Shown one piece after another: positions 12,035-23,415 of a DNA stretch of 64,000 nt (within the stretch, counting starts at the first letter, position 1; every line of letters begins with the position of its first letter). The position numbers and the translations under genes were made by a program. The notes under the pieces are model-generated. The model searched no databases. It was not told where the DNA came from and saw nothing but the letters and a program-made list of their open reading frames with translations. This DNA is from Ovis canadensis (lineage: Eukaryota; Chordata; Mammalia; Artiodactyla; Bovidae), in contig NC_091260.1 in NCBI RefSeq assembly GCF_042477335.2, positions 54,517,001 to 54,581,000 on the forward strand, written 5' to 3'.

Positions 12035-12777
12035 AAAGTTTCTGTAAATCTACAGTGTTAAAAAACAACAGGTGCCCATTCGTTGGCTGTTTTTCATTCA
12101 TAATGATGTCTACTTCGAAAAAATTATTGAGAATTCAAAGAATTTCATGGAAGAACCAAGTTTTTCTATGATACTAAAATCTTAATGTACAGTGTTAGGT
12201 ATTATATGAATGGAAAGAAACCCCACCCCCACAAAATTGTGCTCCAGTTTGGGGAATTACAATGGTTCTGATTTTTTTCCCGTTATTTCAGTTTTTATTT
12301 ACTGGTTGCCCTAGCTCCCCCTATATTTGTGTCTTTTATTAACTAGTCCTATTAAATCTTTACTGTATTTAATGCAGTATTTGTGCTTCAGTTACTATGT
12401 GTATTTTGATATTTTTATTTAGTTTTGTTTGCTGTTTGATACTAGTTGTTACTTTGTGTTACAGATATCCTTTACGCCTTCTTAATATTTTACAGCAGTA
12501 CGTTTTTTTGTAACGTGAGACTGCAGAATTTTTTCCTTTTGTTATTCTTTATGTGATGGATTACAACACAAAAAGTTATCCTGCCATTTAAGTGCTCAGA
12601 ACTAAATGTTTCTGCAGATCTTGTGGCATTTGTCTCTCTAGTGTGATATATAAAGGTGTAATTAAGACAGATTTCTGTTAATCTAATCAAGTTTGCTGTT
12701 AGTTGTGCATTAGCAGTATAAAAGCTAATATATAATATATGGTCTTGCAACAGTTTTAAAGCCTCTGCATAATTGAT

Positions 12778-12783
12778 AATAAA
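12778..12783 (+). promoter_or_regulatory. ZFR: Candidate proximal ZFR polyadenylation signal
   Basis: An AATAAA hexamer 744 bases downstream of the stop, followed by a T-rich stretch (tttttgtttttaat) about 15-30 bases later. It could give a shorter 3' UTR isoform. There is no direct evidence of use. Confidence 0.35.
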
Positions 12784-13353
12784 AATGCATGACATTTTTG
12801 TTTTTAATAGACTTTTAAAATTATAATTTTAGGTTTGACACATAGATCTTTGTACAGTTGACTTTTTGACATAGCAAGGCCAAAAATAACTTTCTGAATA
12901 TTTTTTTCTTCTGCATAAGTGGAAAGGGCATTTTTCATATATAAGTGGGCTAACCAATATTTTCAAAGAACTTTATCATTGTGCAACTAACAACAATAAC
13001 TAGCCCTTAATTATGAAGACAGTTCCTTATTGGTGTGTGTGTGAGATTACTCTAGCAACTATTACAGTATAACAGTTGAATGATCCCTCCCCCTGCCCCT
13101 ACACCCCATCACCCAGATAATTTACAGTTCTATTAACAGTGAGGTTGATAAAGTATTACTGAAAAAAAAATTAAGATTATCTAAGAAAACAACCAGAAAA
13201 TTATTTGGTGTGGCCATCTTACATGCTTATGTGTCCTACAAAAAGCTAAATATTCTAGCAGTGGTGTAATGAAAAGTTACATCTTACTGTTACTATGTAT
13301 GCTCTGGTATACAGATGTCATTTTGTTGTCACAGCACTACAGTGAAATACACA

Positions 13354-13359
13354 AATAAA
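13354..13359 (+). promoter_or_regulatory. ZFR: Probable main ZFR polyadenylation signal (AATAAA)
   Basis: AATAAA lies 1,320 bases after the stop codon, at the end of the repeat-free 3' UTR. The first AATAAA, at 12778, could serve a shorter isoform. Downstream GU-rich elements are modest. Confidence 0.6.
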
Positions 13360-13759
13360 AACTTAAATTCATATAATGGCTTAAATGTATTATATGTTAG
13401 AATTGACATAAGTACTTCTGCTTTGAAATGACTTAATGTTTCCGTAAAACCATATTCAAATTTATTGGGTACTTATATCTTGTTATTCCTGACAAATGGT
13501 ACTTCCTGGGCACATAATTTCCAGAAAAGTGTATCATTCAGTATCATATTGGTTCAGTTTCTTTCTTGGGCACAGTCTTCCCCCAGACTCTTAGAGGAAC
13601 AAGAGACTTGGGCTTTTCTTCCGAATTTGTGATACGCAATCTTTCTATTTTGGGCAAGTGTGTTTTTTTTTTTAATCTTTCCAGGTCTCATTTTACTCTT
13701 GAATACTTAGTCACCCAGTGAAAATTTTGGAATTATGTTTCTCACAGTTCTCTTACTTA

Positions 13760-13950
13760 GAAGGAAAAAGCTGATACTTATCATGTACTAATGATAATTA
13801 TCATGCTAGATCTTTCATATGTTTTCCTGTTTAAAACTATCATAACAATAAGTGAAGGTACTATATTACTTATTTTCCAGATGAGGAAACTGAAGCCCTG
13901 AGTGGCTAACCAAAGCTAGTACATTGATTTAGTAACAGGGTTGAAATTGA
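13760..13950 (-). repeat. MIR SINE
   Basis: Reverse-complement MIR core: ttccagatgaggaaactgaag, preceded by a diverged tattacttatt region and followed by gtaacagggttgaaattga. Confidence 0.7.
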
Positions 13951-14764
13951 TAGATATCAAAAGTTTATGCTCAGCAAAGCTGAGTCTGCTCCTTTGATCT
14001 TGCAACTAATTATCTTCTAAAAATGTTTTCAACCCAAATTCCCAACTTTTGCATTTAGTTTTAGCTGTCTTCATCCAGATACACAAGTGATACCACTAAA
14101 AATTTTTTTCAGTATTATTTATTTTTTGCATGGCTTAATTGTTTTCATAGCTCTAGCTAGATCTGCATTAACTATCTTATATGAAATAAGGCTGACTTCA
14201 GTATCTGTTAGTATCTTTTCTTCTGCTTTGACAATTTTTAAAACTGTAAACACTCTAGTCAAGCATCGGTTCTCACCATGCTAATGCGTTCTTGAACCAG
14301 TTGTTTTGGCAGCTGATTTATTCTCTGCATCTCAGACTAGCTCTCCCTGTTATTACAGTGCATGCTTATGTTCCAGTAATGATAACCCAGATAAACTGAT
14401 TTATCTCACCCACTCCCTAGTTACATGATATACATTCCAAATTAGATTTCTGTCTTCACCACTATTGTTTCTTTGATGTCTTTGAATAAGCTGGTATCAA
14501 AAATGCAAACTTGCTATAAGAAAGGATCTCTGATTTTTTTGTTAATGGTATTTTAAGTCATTTTTTTCCTGCTTATTGACAAAAGAGCATAATAAGCCTT
14601 TTGTTTGGTCATGCTATTACGTTGTCAGTATAAGTTGTGAATTTAAGTTATAAACAGTTACTTTAATGGATTCACCTTTTTTTTGTTGTTGTTACTGAAT
14701 TTGGCAGAGCTATCTTAAATTTTTCCCAATAAAGGGCAAATTTTATAGTGTTGTAGATAATAAA

Positions 14765-14890
14765 GCAGTGATCTCAAATTTATTCATGAGAGTCATCTGG
14801 GGACCATTCTAAACATTAACATTTCTAAGCCCTAGTTCCAAAGATTCTGACTGAGGAGGGCCAGAATAAGCCTGAGAAAGTGCATTTTAG
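14765..14890 (+). mobile_element. MER5A-like hAT (Charlie) MITE fragment
   Basis: Pattern ctcaaatttattcatgagagtcatctgggga, then agattctgactgaggagggccagaataagcctgaga, resembles MER5A/B. It is diverged. Confidence 0.55.
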
Positions 14891-14939
14891 GATGACTTAT
14901 CTTAGTTATTTGTTTGAACAGATTGTTCATAACATGTTG

Positions 14940-15260
14940 TAAAGGTCAAAAAGTGTAAAGGAGTATACAGCATAAAATATCTTCTGCCTCCCCTTGTTTT
15001 CCAATTACATGGCTCCCCTTTCTAGAGGCAGTGTTAATCCATTTGTGCATTCACACATGGTCTGTGCACTTACGTGTGTGCCCCACTTGTCTCTGTACAG
15101 ATGGTTGCATATTGTGTACATTGTTCTGTACTTTACTTTTTCTCATTTAGTATATTTTGGAGTCTTGGAGATTGTTCTGGGTAAGTCCACTTAGGGAAAC
15201 TGCATCTTTAACAAGTACTGTAGGCCCATTTCCAAGTAATGTTTTTCTTCAGTTATAGGT
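14940..15260 (+). mobile_element. Old L1 (L1MC/ME-like) 3' UTR fragment
   Basis: Contains attgttctgtactttactttttctcatttagtatattttgg-type sequence, characteristic of old L1 3' ends. Confidence 0.5.
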
Positions 15261-16011
15261 GATTGTGATGTCGTGCTTTAATAAGCATGCTCTACAATTT
15301 AAATTATTTAAATTTAATAACAAAGGGGTTTTATGATATAGCAATGTTACCTGTAATATTCAGCAAATCATAATATCCCTATTCCATAAACAATTTTATT
15401 GATTAGTCATCATCTAGGTAATTTTAGTCCTTTATCTTGCTTAGTGTAATAATATTCGATGTAAAAACTGAAAATAGGAAACAGCTAATTTAAAAGCTTG
15501 AGTAGTTTTTCTGAACAATACTTAAGCTGGTTCCATGGTAAATATAAAGCTACTCTATTCACTCTATCCTAACATAGTCCCAAGTAAATACATGGTACTA
15601 GAGTCAGGGTCTTCAGTTTAGAAAGGACTGATCAGTTAGTAACCTCATGTGAAATATTCCTAAAAATCAAGTATTATCTGTTGAATGAAAGTATGAAAAG
15701 GCAGTTAAGTCTGATCCCAAGTAATCATTCTTAAAATACACACAGATTAGCTCAGATGTAGAAAGGGAAACAGCAGAGGACATACCTAGGGCTTGGATCA
15801 GTATGGACCCTATATTAAATAAATACAGGATAATGCAGTATGACAGGTTCTTGAGAAAAAGTCCAGGGTGTTGTAATTTACCTTGAGCTTTGCCATAAGC
15901 TGTTTAAAGGAAAGTTATGTCTCAGTGTATTATAATGTAGCTAGAAACAAGGCTTGTCTTTTACTAATGCACAGTGTGGAGGGCTGGAGGGAAGTTAAAA
16001 CCTGCATGACT

Positions 16012-16173
16012 GGGATCCCTGGTGGTCCAGTGGCTAAGACTCCATGCTCAAAATGCAGGGGGGCATGGCTTCGATTCCTGGTCAGGGAACTAGATCCCAC
16101 ATGCTGCAAGTAAGAGTTTGCATGCCACAACTAAGACCTGGCACAACCAATAAATAAAAAAAATTTTTTTAAT
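16012..16173 (+). repeat. tRNA-Glu (CHR-type) SINE
   Basis: gggatccctggtggtccagtg head, gattcctggtcagggaacta B-box region, and aataaataaaaaaaa tail. Confidence 0.85.
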
Positions 16174-16417
16174 TGCATTACCAACCACAACTAATTTTAG
16201 TGAGATAGTTCTGTAAGCCTTTATAGGCAAGATTCTCTGTACATGGGTCTGTCACAGATCCTGCTTCATGAAGCTTACATTCTAAACACATGACGACTAT
16301 GGAGAAAATTAAACTGCAACTTGGTTGTAGGACAGAATCACAAACATAACTTCCAGAAAATCCTGTGCAGTCCAACTAACTAAGGTGCCCACACTCCTTG
16401 GAGTTCGAGGCAGGCCA

Positions 16418-16552
16418 GCTTTCCTCAAATTTTGATGTGTGAATAAGTCTGGTTGAAATGCAGATTCTGATTCTCTTCGGTGGGAGGAGTCTGCAGTAGG
16501 ACTATTCCCAGAGATGCTAAGGCTGCCCAGATAGAGGCCCACACTTGGGGTG
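16418..16552 (+). mobile_element. MER5A-like hAT MITE
   Basis: aattttgatgtgtgaataag, gaaatgcagattctgattc, gagatgctaaggctgcccag and ggcccacacttggg follow the MER5A order. Confidence 0.6.
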
Positions 16553-16954
16553 GGAGGTGCCAGACTAAATATAAGATGAAACCTCAGGGGACACAGTAAT
16601 TGCTTGATGGTAACTTTTTGGATGTTATTAAATAGATATGGAATATATCTGTGTGTAATTGGATAATGTGCTCTGGGCATTAATTTTAATGTGGTACTCA
16701 GAGTGACCAAGATAGTGAATTTGTTCAAAAGTATGGCATGTATTTGGAACCGCAGAAGAGGAATAAAAGATGACATTGGGGAGAGAATGGATTCTAAGTA
16801 CCATCTGATATGAATACCTACAGGGGAAAAAGTTGAAATGGCTTTTTTTAAACAACTGCAACAATAAAATGGATAGGATCACTTGCAAAGAAGTTGTTGA
16901 CCACGTTCAAAATTAACCACCTTTCTCAGTATCAAAAAAAAAAAAAAAAATCCG

Positions 16955-17845
16955 TTCAAAAAAATGAGTGGAAGATCTAAGTAGACAGTTTTCCAAAGAA
17001 GACACACAGATGGCCAAAAAGCACTTGAAAAGACACTCAACGTTACTAATTAGAGAAATGGAAATCAGAACTACCGTGAGGTATCACCTAGCACCAGTCC
17101 AAATGACCATCATCAAAAAATCCACTCACAGTAAGTGCTGGAGAGAGTATGGAGGAAAGGGGACCCTCCTACACTGTTGATGCAAATGTAAATTGATAGA
17201 GCCACTATGGAGGTTTCTTAAACTAAAAATAACTATCATATGACCCAGTAATCCCACTCCAGAGCATATACCCAGACAAAACCATGATTCAAACATAAAC
17301 ATACATTTCAATGTTCACTGCAGCACTGTTTCAGTAGCCAAGACATGGGAGCACCCTAAAAGTCCATAACAGGAATGAATAAAGACGTTCATATATACAA
17401 TGGAATATTACTCGGCGATTATAAAGAATAAATGCTACTTGCAGCAACATGGATGAACCTAGAGATCGCCATGTTGAATGAAGGAAGCTGAGACATAAGA
17501 CATCCCTTATATGTGGACTCTAAAAAGAAATGATACAAATGAGTTTATCTACAACAGACTCAGAGAACAACCCAGCAGAGGAATAATGGGGAGAAGGGAT
17601 AATTAGGGAGCTTGGGATCAACGTGTACACACTGCTATATTTTAAATGGATAACCAACAAGGACCTACTGTGTAGCACAGGGAACTCTTGCTCAATATTA
17701 GGTGGCAGCCTGGATTAGAGGGGAGCTTAGAGGAGAACAGATACATACATGTATGGCTGAGTCCCTTTGCTGTCCACCTGAAACTATCACAAGGTTAATA
17801 GGCTATACTCCAATATAAAATAAAAAATTGAAAAAGATTCTTGGC
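16955..17845 (+). mobile_element. Ruminant L1 3' end (ORF2 C-terminus and 3' UTR)
   Basis: The ORF2-terminal part (gacagttttccaaagaagac, ggaaatcagaactaccgtga, tggaatattactcggcgat) is followed by the ruminant L1 3' UTR (gataaccaacaaggacctactg, cacctgaaactatcacaagg) and an A-rich end. Stops break ORF2. Confidence 0.88.
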
Positions 17846-17904
17846 ATTAGGTATAAAAACATCTTTTCTGAGTTTAAAATGGTTTTATACTATTGGTCCA
17901 TGTA

Positions 17905-17962
17905 CTGGGGTCTCCTGTGTTACAGGCCGATTCTTTATCAACTGATCTATTAGAGAAGCCCT
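17905..17962 (-). repeat. Bov-tA SINE head fragment
   Basis: ggtctcctgtgttacaggccgattctttatcaactgatct...gaagccc is the reverse complement of the tRNA-derived head only. Confidence 0.6.
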
Positions 17963-18186
17963 ATGTACCTAGTAAAGATCATTTGAAAGGAACTCAAAAT
18001 GATCAATGTTCTTAAAGGTGATAAGAACTATTTCATGTCAGTCAAAATACAAACATGAATAATATTTTAGAAAAAAGTGGGTGCTGGTTTTTCTACACCT
18101 CAACTTTTCCCTTTCCCTGGATCTTTTCCTCCTACCTTTGAACATTCCTTCTCTGCTTCCGCCACTTTTGAGTACAATCAACATTT

Positions 18187-18670
18187 GACAGCATGGGTTT
18201 GAACTGCATTAGTGCACTTACATGGAGAAGGCAATGGCAACCCACTCCAGTACTCTTGCCTGGAAAATCCCATGGACAGAGGAGCCTGCTGGGCTGCAGT
18301 CCATGGCGTCGCTAGGAGTCGGACACAACTGAGCGACTTCACTTTCACTTTTCACTGTCATGCATTAGAGAAGGAAATGGCAACCCACTCCAGTGTTCTT
18401 GCCTGGAGAATCCCAGGGATGGGGGAGCCTGGTGGGCTGCCGTCCATGGGATCGCATGGAGTCGGCAGAAGCGACTTAGCAGCAGCAGCAGCAGCAGTGC
18501 ACTTACATGCGGACTTTTTTCCAGTGGTAAATACAGCCCCGCTGCACGATCTCAGATACAGAGAAACCGGATACGGAAGACCTTCCATAAGTTACGCAAA
18601 TTTTCCACTGCAGAGGACGGACTCCTCTAACTGGGCCCCCACCCTTACATTGTTCAAGGGTCAGCTGTAG
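18187..18670 (+). mobile_element. Tigger/MER2-like DNA transposon fragment, split by BOV-A2
   Basis: Left part gacagcatgggtttgaactgc and right part acattgttcaagggtcagctgta form imperfect terminal inverted repeats of the Tigger-related type. A diverged ccggatacggaagacc core lies between. The BOV-A2 at 18225-18495 interrupts it. The subfamily is uncertain. Confidence 0.6.
18225..18495 (+). repeat. BOV-A2 SINE with perfect 14-bp target-site duplication
   Basis: A BovA dimer (ggagaaggcaatggcaac...gagcgacttcac, then gagaaggaaatggcaaccc...gcgacttag) with an (agc)n tail. It is flanked by agtgcacttacatg at 18211-18224 and 18496-18509. Confidence 0.93.
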
Positions 18671-18699
18671 TACTTTCCATGGCTCTATCATCAGCATCT

Positions 18700-19000
18700 T
18701 CTTATGTATATACGATAGCGACCTCATCCATCTTCCAAGTTTCAGATACTCCTTTTATTAAATGTATTTCCAAATCCTTTCTTTCTATCCGGTCTCCAAT
18801 CTTGCCTTTTTATTTCCTGTCTCCAGTTTTTACACTGTTCAACCTACAACCCCCAGTATATTCCTCCTAAAGCATCCATTTGATCACTGCTACTCAAAAC
18901 ACCTTCAAGCAACTCCACATCACTGTGCTAATATGGTATATGTGGTTTCATCTTCAGGACATCACTAGGTGGTAGATATTCATCACACATGAATCATCCA
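18700..19000 (+). mobile_element. L2-like fragment
   Basis: The pyrimidine-rich run catccatcttccaagtttcag, ggtctccaatcttgcc and catttgatcactgctactcaaaacaccttcaa follows the order of the L2 3' region. Confidence 0.45.
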
Positions 19001-19142
19001 GGGATTGAGGTGACGTGACATGCTGTTGCTGTAACGATCATGTGAGTATCACCTCTCCAATGTGTCAGAGCATCAGAAATCTACCTCCCTGAAAAGTCCT
19101 GTTGGCCTCAAAGCCTGAACTTTAAACCTTTATGCTATGTAC

Positions 19143-19258
19143 CTCCTATAGATTTGTCCTTTTAAAAATATTTTTTATTGAAATATAGTTGATTTACAAC
19201 ATTGTATTAATTTTTGCTTTAGTCAAACCTCTTTCTGCAGAATTTTAATGCTTAAGAC
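19143..19258 (-). mobile_element. Ruminant L1 3' UTR fragment, inverted
   Basis: attttttattgaaatatagttgatttacaacattgtatt is the reverse complement of a frequent ruminant L1 3' UTR end. It meets the next L1 piece head to head. Confidence 0.65.
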
Positions 19259-19535
19259 ATGATGTACAGGAGACAGAGGGACGAACTGAAAGAATAGCAT
19301 TGAAACATACATTACCATATGAGAGCCAGTAGGAATTTGCTGTATGATGCAGGGAGCGCAAACCTGGTACTTGTGACAACCTAGAGGGGTGGAATGGGGT
19401 GGGAGGTGGGAGGAAGTTCAAGAGGAAGGGGACATATGTATGCCTATGGCTGATTCATGTTGATGTATGGCAGAAACCAACATAACATTGTAAAGCAATT
19501 ATCCTCCAATTAAAAATTTTAAAAAGACATATGCA
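19259..19535 (+). mobile_element. Ruminant L1 3' UTR fragment
   Basis: Contains cctagaggggtggaatgggg, ggaggttcaagagg-like and taacattgtaaagcaattatcctccaatt, typical of the 3' end of L1 in cattle and sheep. Confidence 0.8.
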
Positions 19536-19721
19536 AATAGATTTCAAGTATCCCAATTTTGGTCTGCTTCAAAGACTTCATCAGCTGTTTTTCCCCCAGT
19601 TTATTCTAAAGAACCTGTAAAGCCAAATCTCTTTCAAAGGTCAATGTTTAAGTAAGGGTAGGAAAAAAGAGGAAATTCCATCTCCTTTGCTCTGCATTTT
19701 TACTTAAGCCATAAATCAAAA

Positions 19722-20030
19722 ATGATACCTAAAGTACTATACCGAGGATGTAACTGTGTCTCATTTGGCACAAATACTGTTAGAAACTTTGAGCCAGTAT
19801 TAAACAAAGATTTCACTAGAAAATCCCAATCTGACTTCTATCAAACTGGAAGATCTGATGACATAAGGCAAAGTTCCTATGATGAGAGTAATGGCTACTT
19901 ACTCCCTGTAGAGGAAAAATTTAAGATAAAGCCTGTTCTGGACAGCTTACCAAAGCCTCTACTGTTCTCTACTTTTGTCTACCAGTCTGACCCTGTGGGG
20001 ATCTGGTTTTATTATATTTCAGATCCCTGA
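19722..20030 (+). other. Unclassified 102-codon open frame
   Basis: ATG at 19722 and TGA at 20028. The product is hydrophilic with no signal peptide, membrane segment or motif I know. No splice sites or CpG island are obvious around it. It may be chance in AT-rich DNA or a remnant of an unrecognised repeat or pseudogene. I do not claim it as a gene. Confidence 0.15.
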
Positions 20031-20517
20031 CATTTTACCTATGGACACTTCCAATCTTCATGTGCAACCACATATGTTAAACTAGGGAGCAGACAAACTG
20101 TAAAACTACTGTCAGTTCCAAAATCCTTCAATTCTGTAATCACATGTTTCAAAAACTAGGGTTTTTGATGTCTCCCTGACCTAATGTAAAAGACAGCAGT
20201 AAAGAAACACTTGACACGTTTCCTTCATTGGTTGTTTCAAGAGAAAAGTCAGGAAGGAGGCTTGAAATTTAAGCAAGCCATAGCCTCAAGGGAATCCTTT
20301 ATTTCAGAATGGAGAACAAAACCTCTCTTTTAAAAATCTCACAGTAACAGTCGAGCAGCTTGCCTGTCTTCCTGTCTGCTGTTTGATTGGGCTAAGAGGA
20401 GAGGAAAATGGGCTAACAGGAAAATGCTTCTAGATGTTCTAGATGGCAAGATCTTAATTACATGAGTTCTTTTTTCTTTTTATAGAATCAGTGCATATCA
20501 AAAGAGATTTAAAACAG

Positions 20518-20573
20518 GAGAGGGCTTACTATGGTGAAGTAGAAGGAGAGGGCTTACTATGGTGAAGTGGAAG
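20518..20573. repeat. Tandem duplication, 2 x 28 bp
   Basis: Two copies of gagagggcttactatggtga plus 8 more bases, 20518-20545 and 20546-20573, with a single a/g difference. Confidence 0.95.
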
Positions 20574-20637
20574 GGCAGCTACAACAAATTTTTCTTTTAC
20601 TTTTGAACTTTTTTATTTGTAGTGTGATACACCCGAT

Positions 20638-20687
20638 TAAAAATGTCATGATAGAAAAAAGAAAAAAAAATAAAAATGTCATGATAG
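20638..20687 (+). mobile_element. A-tail-only micro-insertion with 17-bp target-site duplication
   Basis: taaaaatgtcatgatag occurs at 20638-20654 and 20671-20687, separated by the 16-bp A6-G-A9. The upstream junction gatt/aaaaatg fits the L1 endonuclease target TT/AAAA. There is no element body. Confidence 0.75.
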
Positions 20688-20879
20688 TCTCAGGTGAACA
20701 GTGAAGAAACTCAGCCATATTAGTCAAAACCAAATTTATGAGCTCCAGGTCCTGATAAGACGAGGTAAGTACTCTCCTCCCCATATTTCCCTCAGAATTC
20801 AACTATAAAATCTGGATAAAATGCATAAAACCACAATGTGAGGATCCTGAACCATAGTCGTTTTTTCTTTTTAACATTT

Positions 20880-21018
20880 TATTTATTTATTTGGCTGCAC
20901 TGGGCCTTAGTTGTGGCATGCAGGATCTTTAGTTGCCTTGTGTGAACTCATTCCCTGACCAGGGATCAAACCCAGGTGGTGCATGGAGTCTTGGCCACTG
21001 GACCACCAGGTTAGTCTC
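20880..21018 (-). repeat. tRNA-Glu (CHR-type) SINE
   Basis: atttatttatttggctgcactgggc at the left, then ttccctgaccagggatcaaaccc, and the reverse head ggccactggaccaccagg at the right. Confidence 0.85.
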
Positions 21019-21299
21019 CCCTGAACCACAGTTAGTAGCATGCAGATTGGAAAAGACCAGAAGTATCATCAAACCAACAATTTTGCCATATAACCCCTTC
21101 CAGCGGTAAACTCACTGCTTAGCCTTGGGCTTGAGTGCAGCCGTAAAAGTGTGCGGTAGAATGCAATAACTAAAATTCCAGATTTCTGGGCCAGAGGGCT
21201 GAAAAGGGGCATCTGGGTGAACTGGAACACACTATGCAGACTGGCGAGGGGAAGGAGAGAGAGCAAGTGACCCCATATAGCTATTTATAAGTCATACTA

Positions 21300-21735
21300 T
21301 AATTATTATATTAATTTCTTTTTCTGAGGCTCAACCTCGACTTACTTCATTAAACCAACGTTATCCTGATACCGAAACTAGGTAGAAACAATTCAAAGAA
21401 AACTCCAGACCAATATGCCTGATGAAATTAGACTGAAGACTCTTTAACAGATTTATCAAGTCAAATCCAGTAATATACAGAAAGAATAATCACCACAACC
21501 AAGAGCAGTTTCTCTTGGGAATGCAAGAATGGCTCAGTATGAAAATGAATACGTGAATTTTAGCACTAAAAATGTAAAACTATAAAATTTAAAGACAACT
21601 AACTAGAGAAACTATTATATCAAAGAGTTAATATTAGTAAATATGTTCAAATCATTTGAATCTGATTCCACTAAGGAAAGAATTAGACACAGCATAATGA
21701 TTTACCACCTGAATGGTCAAGAATTAGAAAAATGA
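21300..21735 (+). mobile_element. L1 ORF2 fragment, degenerate
   Basis: taccgaaactaggtagaaacaattcaaagaaaactccagaccaatatgcctgatgaa-type sequence followed by ggaatgcaagaatggctcag matches L1 ORF2 reverse transcriptase-domain DNA. Many stops are present. Confidence 0.6.
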
Positions 21736-21746
21736 AACATCTGTGT

Positions 21747-22180
21747 AGTTCAGTTCCGTTCAGTCGCTCAGTCCTGTCCAACTCTTTGCGACCCCACGGA
21801 CTGCAGCACACCAGGCTTCCCTGTCCATCACCAGCTCCTGGAGCTTGCTCAAACTCATGTCTGTCGAGTCGGTGATGCCATCCAACTATCTCATCCTCTG
21901 TTGTCCCCTTCTCCTCCTGCCTTCAATCTTTTCCAGCATCACGGTCTTTTCTAATGAATCAGTTTTTCGTATGAGGTGGCCAAAGTATTGGAGCTTCAGT
22001 TTCAGGATCAGTCCTTCCAATGAATATTCAGGACTAATTTCATTTAGGATTGACTGGTTTGATCTCTTTGCAGTCCGTGGGAATCTTAAGAGTCTTCCCC
22101 AACACCACAGTTCAAAAGAATTAATTCTTAGGCATTCAGCCTTCTTTATGTATGGTCCAACCCTCATATCCACACATGAC
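21747..22180 (-). mobile_element. 5'-truncated BovB LINE fragment
   Basis: Third BovB 3' fragment (gttcagtcgctcagtcctgtccaactc at the left). A minus-strand frame from 22173 to 21886 is still open for 95 codons across the end of the BovB ORF. Confidence 0.88.
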
Positions 22181-22692
22181 TACTAGAAAAACAAATTTTT
22201 AAAAATAAACATTTTGTCAACCATATTGACAAAGACTATAAAGATTGAAAATATTAAGTAATACCAAGATCTCAAAAGCAAAAACAAGGTCACCAGCTCT
22301 GATGACATCTGAATTATCTCTTTTTTCTTTAATGCAAATATACAGATAGAGATTTTGACCCAGAAATTGAACTTCAAAGAAGTTATCTTAAAGAATTAAG
22401 TCTAGTGAACATTTCTTGGCGCTTTCTGAGATGCTGTTCCCTTGTTATAATCCTCAAATTTGGCTCAAATAAAATTTTCCATTTCTTTCATTAAAAAAAA
22501 GAATTTAACGAGATAAGTATAGCAAACTATAAATTCAAATATATCTACAGAGGAATTATTGGCAAGTGAGTAAGATTAGAATCAATTAATATATCCAATA
22601 AGAACTTTAATGAAATACAGTTCTATCACCTAAGTGTTATTATAGACCAATGCTTCTAAAAGGGAGTGCCCCCCTCCTTAAAAATCACGTTT

Positions 22693-22812
22693 GGAATTCC
22701 CTGGTGGTCCAGTGGTTAGGACTCCACACTCTCACTGCCAAGGGACCAGGTCCGATCCCTTATCTGGGAACTGGGATCCCACAGGCCTCACAGTATGGCC
22801 AAAAATACAATC
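22693..22812 (+). repeat. tRNA-Glu (CHR-type) SINE
   Basis: ggaattccctggtggtccag head and tatctgggaactgggatccc region, ending in an A/C-rich tail. Confidence 0.83.
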
Positions 22813-23199
22813 TCCCCCCCAAACCAACAAAAAAAACCCACTCGTTCAACCCCTGAGATGGTGTTAGCTTCCTCAAGAATGTTAGGTCAGGAAAAAAACT
22901 AAAAATAACTATGTAGGAGCCCTAACACATAAAGAAAGTTACTTTCAAATGTTGAATGAAAAAAATCAGATTATAAAGCCATGTGTGAAGAATGCTCCCT
23001 TTTTGTTTTACTAGAGAAAGATGTATATATAGCCCATTCTTCCCTTAAATGTTCCTGGTGGTGACCCCTATGCAGCAGGTTATGACTTGTGTTTCTGATT
23101 AGGAGATTTGCTAATCTCTATGTTTCTCTGATAACTTTTACTGTGTAATAGGAAATGATTACCTAATAATACTTAAATAATCATTATGGTGTAAAAACC

Positions 23200-23415
23200 C
23201 CACTATAGCTCCACACGCCTAAGGATAAATCCCCAAATCCTTAGCATGACATTCAGGGCCCTGTGAGCTGTACTTTCAGGCTGATCTTCAAGCCTCCCCT
23301 CCCACCACTCCCTGCACTAGGACCTGCCTGCCTGTCCCCTGCGCATCACAGTGCTTGCTCCCCACTCTGCATGCGGTTTGTGTTCCGCTCCCTCTGAGGT
23401 CAGCCTCACCAGTGT
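23200..23415 (+). mobile_element. L2 LINE 3' fragment
   Basis: aggataaatccccaaatccttagcatgacattcagggccct and gcctcccctcccaccactccctgcac correspond to the L2 3' region. Confidence 0.7.

Larger units (their letters stand above)
12035..13376 (+). other. ZFR: ZFR 3' untranslated region
   Basis: This AT-rich stretch follows the TAA stop. It carries no recognisable interspersed repeat over about 1.3 kb, unlike everything around it, as expected for a conserved 3' UTR. Canonical AATAAA hexamers occur at 12778-12783 and 13354-13359. The second is followed within about 20 bases by a plausible cleavage zone and fits the roughly 1.3 kb 3' UTR length I recall for human ZFR. The exact cleavage position is inferred. 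Confidence 0.75.

Noticed and set aside
16309..16776. 155-codon minus-strand open frame
   Set aside because: It crosses a MER5A-like element and unrelated flanking DNA, so it is a chance frame with no recognisable domain.
18212..18670. 152-codon + strand frame
   Set aside because: It is read through the BOV-A2 SINE and its (agc)n tail (poly-Ala), a common artefact of this repeat.
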